64,000 bases of DNA from Quercus robur (lineage: Eukaryota; Streptophyta; Magnoliopsida; Fagales; Fagaceae): assembly GCF_932294415.1 (NCBI RefSeq), contig NC_065536.1, positions 9,422,474 through 9,486,473 of the forward strand, written 5' to 3'. Shown here in pieces: positions 58,701 through 64,000 of the stretch. Both the position numbers and the translations under genes were made by a program. Numbering within the stretch: the first letter of the stretch is position 1; the number at the start of each line of letters is the position of its first letter. Below the pieces are notes generated by a model. That model did not search any database, was not told the DNA's origin, and saw nothing but the letters and a program-made list of their open reading frames with translations.

Positions 58701-58940
58701 AAGCCATGGTTTGTTTCTTAACTCCATCTTTGCTTGATCACATTATGCCTGCTTCATATGCATTTCATGCTTTTCTGCATACAATGATCATAGTGTATTG
58801 TTGTGTTTCAGGAGATTCATGTTCATATGATTCAAGAGCTTCACAGCTTTTAAATTTAGGTGTGAGTGAGTTTTGCCATTGTTCTCAAACTCACGTTTAA
58901 GTCTAGAGTCTGTTTTAGGGTATTTTGTCACAGAATAGCC
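55747..58940 (+). other. Internal region of the copia derivative without pol
   Basis: No protease, integrase, RT or RNase H block is visible in any frame. It contains a TCGCGA-rich piece at 56,860-57,000 similar in flavour to the LTRs, a set of purine-rich GGGGGAGA words at 57,800-57,955, and scattered short open frames of no recognisable domain. Poly(A) at 55,905-55,922. Confidence 0.6.
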
Positions 58941-58952
58941 AAAAGGGGAAAT
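58941..58952 (+). promoter_or_regulatory. Polypurine tract
   Basis: AAAAGGGGAAAT immediately before the 3' LTR TG, the expected plus-strand priming site. Confidence 0.8.
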
Positions 58953-59257
58953 TGTAAGATTGAATTTAATCAACCATGTATTGGCTTTATTCCGTGACAA
59001 ATTTGCTTGTAATACAACACTTAGAAACCCTGTATTTAGGTGGGAATCATGTAAGGGTAGTGTGTGAGAGAGTGTGAAGAAATGTTCAAGATTGTGTAGT
59101 GAAGCAGGGACTCGCGAATGGATCTCGGGGGAGGCTCGCGGCTTGCAAGCCACCAAAAGTTGTACACGCGTAAAGCATGCAAGGAAGCTGAACAATCATG
59201 CCAGCTAGAGCACTACAGGACAAAAATCCAGACTAGCCATTCAGTTATCTCGCAGAG
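58953..59257 (+). repeat. Truncated 3' LTR
   Basis: Matches the first ~305 bases of the 5' LTR, from TGTAAGATTGAATTTAATC to TAGTTATCTCGC or CAGTTATCTCGC, then stops abruptly. About 800 bases of LTR are missing. Confidence 0.88.
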
Positions 59258-59738
59258 TTCCCAATATTCACCGTTGAAGCAGGTGGGTGTTGGACAGTAT
59301 TTCCAAACTTATAAGAAAAATTTAGTGTTCCTTCTCCTTGCTGGGACGTCCCATCCAAGTTCACCACATTTTTGCTCACATGTCTTTCAGCTACTGCGTT
59401 CACATCACCAAAACCTTCCAGTTCAGTGATCAGCACACGGACTTCACCGACATCTCTGTTACCAGTTATTCGACGTGACTTGATCTTAACAACCAGAGCA
59501 AGGTGGTTCTCCTTGACCTTCGTGATGTCGAAGTTGAAGGTAACGTGAAAGTTCCATTTGGGTTTGTATTACCTTCTGAGTCAATTGGTGTTTGTTCCTC
59601 AGAGGAATGGAGGTTATTGTTGTTGTCGCGAATGGAAACAAGGGCGAAAGGGTTCATTTTTCTGAGTTGAGGTGCATTATGTACGTTCCTCAATCCCTGG
59701 GCTGACTGAATTACAAGCTCTAAGGCCCTGTAACCCAT
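59258..59738 (-). pseudogene. Truncated, frameshifted C2-domain (SRC2-like) gene
   Basis: Starts MGYRALELVIQSAQGLRNVH at 59,738 on the minus strand, the start of a plant C2 domain protein of the SRC2 type, which binds Ca2+ or phospholipid in membrane-associated stress signalling. The frame runs to GNTNPN, where one base appears to be missing near 59,545. The next frame continues correctly with KWNFHVTFNFD, LVVKIKSRR, DVGEVRVLITEL and KFGNTVQHPPAS to the junction with the truncated LTR at 59,258. A C-terminal tail is lost. A sequencing error could explain the frameshift but not the truncation. Confidence 0.85.
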
Positions 59739-60265
59739 ATGTGAGTGAATGAATGTGTATGCACTATGTGCTCTGGTTTTGTATTATGTTAGGAATGGCA
59801 ATGTAATCCAAAGGCATTGGCCTACACATACTTATAAGCGCATTGTGCATTCATGCAAAGTGGAAAAGAGATAATGTTTGAGTGGGAAGCTTCCTGCAGG
59901 GTATCCTCACGACTCACGAGTCAAGCCCAAGAAACTTTCTATGAAAAAAAAAAAAAAAAAAAAACCAAAAGAATTGCCTATGCTAACTTTTCTCTTTTCA
60001 CCCCTCTCTTTAAATATTTAAAGTTGACCGCCAGTTATTGGATGCTAAGTCATGTAATTAATATCATCTCGCACCTTATAAGTGCTTGTGAGTGTGGAGG
60101 TAAGGGTTAGGGTTCAAGTCTCTAAAAGAGAGTTTCAAACACATATACGTTTAAATTAAGTTAAAGTAGAATTTTTATCTTGTAAAAAACAAAAAAAATC
60201 ATGTAATTAATGCGCAAATGACACTTTTCAGTTATTTTTTTATATAAGTTCCAATTTAGGAGTAA
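59739..60265. other. Upstream of the C2 pseudogene
   Basis: Presumed remnant promoter of the C2 gene, a poly(A) run at 59,944-59,964 and no other feature. No gene is visible. Confidence 0.5.
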
Positions 60266-60526
60266 CTAGTTGCTAACCCGTGCTATGCACGAAAATCTAC
60301 TTATTTGTGAGGTAAACTAAAATAATTTTATAAAATCTTAAATTAATTAAGATATTACACTATTGAATGATTTTCTCTTATATGATTTCAATTTGTGTTA
60401 CAATTTGATGAAGAAGCCATTGCTTGAACATGCAATGGCTTATTCAAAATTTCAGATATTAAAACTTCTGATGAAAGACCAAAAAAATTAAAGAATCAGA
60501 TGATAAATTGCTCATAAATTATTGAA

Positions 60527-60562
<36 letters not shown>

Positions 60563-60732
60563 CTAAAAAATAGAGAAAGACAAGCGGAAGATAAGTTACT
60601 CTCAGAAGAATAATCTATGGCTATAACTATTGAAAGGAATCAAAAGATTCAGAACATACAAATTAAAGATAATTAAAGATAATTAAAGATAATCTCTCTG
60701 TGTGTGTACAAAACAGAGAAATATAAGAGAAA

Positions 60733-61488
60733 GATGTGTGTGTGTATGTGTACAAAACAGAGAAATATAATAGAAAGATGTGTTACCATCAAAAGAATAA
60801 TTTAAATGTTAAAACTTTTAAAAGACTAAAAAATATTAAAGAATCATAAGATTTACTTCCTATAAATTTTTGAAGCAAAACCAAATGTACAAGATTACAC
60901 AATAGAGAAATATAAAAGAGAAAGCGAATACCTTCAAAAGAATAATACATGTTATAGTCATTCAAATCAGCTTATAAACGTGTTTAAATATTCCAAAAAC
61001 TAACACAAATTCAGATGTTAAAACTTCCAAAATGCCAAAAATATATATATAATTAAAGAAATGGCTATTGAAACAATTCAAAAAATATATGACTATTCAA
61101 AAGAGAAATATAAGAAAAAGAAAAAAGCACATGAACCCATAAAACAATAAGTTTTAAATTTTAATGGGTCCAAACTTTAAACGATGAAAAACAATCATCA
61201 ATTCTATAATTATTTAAACAATAAAATTGTAATCTTAAAAGAAAAAAAGAAAGCAAATTACAATAATACCTATCACACTTCACACAGTCCTTTTTATTAT
61301 AATTTTTTTTCAACCCTATTTAATTGGCCAGTTCAATATTTTTCAAATAATTCAAATTAAATAAAAACCAAAAAGTGAAAAATAATAAAAGTATTGGCAA
61401 AAGAAATACTCTATGTGGCTAAGAAGCACACCGCCTTTCCTTGTGTACATAGTTTATTCATTGGAAAAGAGGAAGATAAAACTCCAAC

Positions 61489-61530
<42 letters not shown>

Positions 61531-61827
61531 ACATGTGACTATAAAACAGAGAAATATAAGAGAAAGATGTGTTATTATCAAAAGAACAATTCAAATGTTA
61601 AAACTTTTGAAAGATAAAAAAATATTAAAGAATAATAAGATTTACTTCCTATAAATTTTTGAAACAAAACCAAATGTATGTAATTACAAAATAGAGAAAT
61701 ATAAAAGAAAAAGTGATTACCATCAAAAGAATAATACATGATATAGTCATTGAAATCAACTAAATATGCTTAAATACTGCAAAAACTAACACAAATTCAA
61801 ATGTTAAAACTTCCAAAATGCCAAAAA

Positions 61828-61868
<41 letters not shown>

Positions 61869-62291
61869 GAATAAGTTATTGAAACAATTCAAAAAATATA
61901 TGACTATTCAAAAGAGAAATATAAGAGAAAGAAAAAAGTACATGAACCGATAAAACAATAAGTTTTAAATTTTAATGGGTCCAAACTTTAAACGAAGAAA
62001 AACAATCATCAATTCTATAATTATTTAAACAATAAAATTGAAATCTTAATAGAAAAAATAAAAGAAAAAGAAAATTACAATAATACCTATCACACCTCAT
62101 GCGGTCCCTTTTTTTCAACCCTATTTAATTGGTTGGCTCAATATTTTTCAAATAATTCAAATTACATAAAAACCAAAAAGTAAAAAACAATAAATGTATT
62201 GGAAAAGGAAATACTCTATGTGGTAAAGAAGCACACCGCCTTCCCTCTTGTGTAAATAGTTCTTTCACAGAAAAGAGGAAGACAAAACTTC

Positions 62292-62323
<32 letters not shown>

Positions 62324-62745
62324 CACGCGCACGCGCGTGTGTGTGCGAGCGCACGTGTGACTACACAACAAAGAAATATAAGTAAATGATGTGTTATCAT
62401 CAAAAGAATAATTCAAATGTTAAAACTTTTGAAAAAATAAAAAATATTAAAGAATCAAAAGATTTACTCCCTATAAACTTTTGAAACAAAACCAAATGTA
62501 GCTGATTACACAATAGAGAAATAAAAAAGAAAAAGTGATTACCTTCAAATGAATAATACATGGTATAGTCATTGAAATAAGCTAAACATGTTTAAAGATT
62601 GTAAAAACAAACACAAATTCAGATGTTAAAACTTTCAAAATGCCAAAAAATATATACAATTAAAGAATAGGTTATTGAAAAAATTCAAAATATATATGAC
62701 TATTTAAAAGGGAAATATAAGAAAATGAAAAAAGTACAACTTACC
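60733..62745. repeat. Three tandem ~0.8-kb units
   Basis: Units start near 60,733, 61,490 and 62,300, and the third ends early at about 62,745. Each begins with a (TG)n tract, then AGAGAAATATAA, GATGTGTTA and ATCAAAAGAA, later ACCAAATGTA, ATAATACATG, CACAAATTCA, TGCCAAAAA, and (in the first two) TTTTAATGGGTCCAAACTTT. Spacing between like positions is roughly 790 and 820 bases. Confidence 0.85.
61493..61529. repeat. (TG)n microsatellite, second unit
   Basis: About 18 uninterrupted TG units. The matching tracts of the other units are shorter (60,733-60,751) or mixed with CGCG words (62,303-62,359). Confidence 0.9.
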
Positions 62746-62802
62746 AAAACCTTGTCCAACTTTTTGAGACAGAGCCAAATCCTTATTTTGCAGTGCTATA
62801 AG

Positions 62803-62838
<36 letters not shown>

Positions 62839-63489
62839 TTTTGAGTGAAGTATTTGCTGTTTTGCAGAGAATCTATTATTGATTTAGTAGTTTCCATTTA
62901 TTTAAAGCCTAATTACTTGTGAGAGTATTACTGAAATTCGCAAGTAAATTTATGTAGCTTATCAGCCCTTTTAGGGATGCATTTTCTTATGGAAATGCAT
63001 CTGTTGTACTCAAATTGCACCTCTTCCATTTGGAAGGGAGGCAATGCTTAGCTTTTGTTTCTTTATTGATTTTTTTTATAAATTTGTTATGAAGTTCTTT
63101 TATTATTTCTCTTTGGAGCTATATTTCAGGTAAATGCCTATTTCTTTTCTTTTGTTTCTCAACCACTTGGTCTTTGTTACTACGTATATGCAAGTATGTT
63201 CTACAATCAAATGTCAAATTGATGGTTCCTTGGTGAAAGTATACTTTTCAGAGAGTGTTGGTTCCAAATATTGGATGCTTACTTTTACTCTTTTTTTTTT
63301 TTTTTTTGGTTTATTACCAACGAGGCTTTGTTGAGACCCATGTTGATGATGGTTTACTAGAAATATTTGGCTTAAAGCAAGGGTAGCATGCATCTTTATG
63401 TTTGAAATCATCTTTGCCAAACACATTGCTCAGGTGCAGTATCAAACTTGAAATTCTTAATATTTATGCTATCGTGTAAAGTTCTGACC
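62746..63489. other. Intergenic DNA
   Basis: (AT)n at 62,802-62,830 followed by poly(T), and another poly(T) at 63,292-63,307. No gene supported. Confidence 0.6.
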
Positions 63490-64000
63490 ATGGTTTTAAA
63501 AACCGGTACGGTAAAAGAACCGGAAAATGAGCTAATTACCGGTTTTATGGTCGGACCGAGGTCCGACCGATGGTCGAACCGGTGACGTCATAAATAATTT
63601 AATTAATATTTATTTAAATTATATAAATAATTAATAATTTTTTAATATACTAAAAACATAATTAAGCTCATGACTAGCACATTACAAAGAGTTCACTGCC
63701 ACACATTTACTGATTTACAACATTTATCAACAAGTCATTGAAAGCCCATCAAAAAATCCTCCTCCAATTAGGCAATTACAGGGAAAAACAGTTAACAATT
63801 TGTACAAAATGGTGACTTGGCTTATCATTCATATTCTATTCTATTCAATAGATACACATTCATATTCTATTCAACAAACTCAACAATTTATACAAAATGG
63901 TGACTTGGCTTATCATTCTCCCTGCTTTGCTTCAAATCCACCCAAGTTACCATCCAACCCCAAACACAAAAAATGTAGGACATCCAAACAAACTCAACTC
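63490..64000. mobile_element. End of a MITE-like element rich in ACCGGT palindromes
   Basis: Begins CATGGTTTTAAAAACCGGTACGG. It contains GAACCGGAAAA, ACCGGTTTTATGG, GGTCGGACCGAGGTCCGACC and GAACCGGTGACGTCA within about 100 bases. This GGTTTTAAAAACCGG-type end is common in plant non-autonomous DNA elements. The other end lies beyond the window or was not found. Confidence 0.4.

Larger units (their letters stand above)
53548..59257 (+). mobile_element. Gag-only, SIRE-like copia retrotransposon (non-autonomous)
   Basis: Contents in order: 5' LTR (53,548-54,647), PBS for initiator tRNA-Met, a gag-like frame with two zinc knuckles (54,778-55,746), about 3.2 kb without protease, integrase, RT or RNase H, a polypurine tract (58,941-58,952), and a truncated 3' LTR (58,953-59,257). 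The structure matches gag-bearing, pol-less LTR elements that depend on proteins from an autonomous relative. The 3' LTR stops where a C2-domain gene fragment begins. Confidence 0.85.
60266..62745 (-). mobile_element. Helitron-like element, 3' end at 60,266; left boundary on the minus strand unresolved
   Basis: On the minus strand, the hairpin CGTGC-ATA-GCACG (60,279-60,291) is followed by GGTTAGCAA and CTAG, then T. This is the hairpin plus CTRR-T terminus of plant Helitrons, which insert between A and T. No RepHel coding region is visible, so it would be non-autonomous. The body contains the three tandem units described separately. I cannot place the 5' TC end. The right coordinate is where the repeats stop. 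Confidence 0.5.

Noticed and set aside
60733..62745. CRISPR-like or satellite interpretation of the repeated region
   Set aside because: Units are ~0.8 kb and few, with no short repeat-spacer pattern. Plant nuclear DNA would not carry CRISPR.

Overview
The window is nuclear DNA of a flowering plant, most likely a woody eudicot. The evidence is intron-rich genes with plant-specific products (two respiratory-burst NADPH oxidases and one isoprenylated heavy-metal-associated protein), AT-rich intergenic DNA with long poly(A/T) tracts, and many plant-type transposons. No species marker is present. My impression of a Fagaceae-like repeat set cannot be proved from this sequence.

Layout. 1-6,296: a decayed Ty3/gypsy element on the minus strand (LTR, PBS, gag, protease, RT, two RNase H domains, integrase) whose other LTR lies left of the window. 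6,297-9,918: intergenic, with one tRNA-derived SINE. 9,919-11,540: an apparently intact three-exon HIPP gene (minus). 11,541-16,515: intergenic, with a hAT-like non-autonomous element. 16,516-23,541: two diverged direct copies of a repeat-built segment (LINE RT remnant, degenerate 'GGTCCATTT' array, copia gag/PBS/LTR remnant), distinguished by MITEs that give filled versus empty sites. 23,800-29,837 and 34,403-40,320: two tandem, apparently complete RBOHB-like genes (minus), each with 12 coding exons, predicted at 863 and 885 residues. They lie inside a larger tandem duplication (about 23.4-31.1 kb and 33.6-44.4 kb). 40,321-53,547: repeat-rich intergenic DNA with a Stowaway MITE, a remarkable MITE filled with palindromic GATCGCGATC units, a minus-strand copia LTR fragment, a small Harbinger-like MITE and a solo gypsy LTR. 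The solo LTR is inserted in one copy of a local duplication whose other copy keeps the empty site. 53,548-59,257: a SIRE-like, gag-only copia derivative with a full 5' LTR and a truncated 3' LTR. 59,258-59,738: a broken C2-domain gene fused to that truncated LTR. 60,266 to at least 62,745: a Helitron-like 3' terminus followed by three ~0.8-kb tandem units, each beginning with a (TG)n tract. 63,490-64,000: the end of another MITE-like element.

The functional core is the RBOH pair: EF-hand-regulated plasma-membrane enzymes that pass electrons from cytosolic NADPH through FAD and two hemes to apoplastic oxygen. The right-hand copy keeps a plausible TATA box, 5'-UTR exon and 5'-UTR intron. The left-hand copy lacks the corresponding ~2 kb and also has a shortened linker in its NADPH-binding half, so the pair is a candidate for expression or regulatory divergence. 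The HIPP gene is unrelated to them. Everything else that is recognisable is mobile-element sequence at various stages of decay. All exon models were read by eye from splice signals and reading frame.
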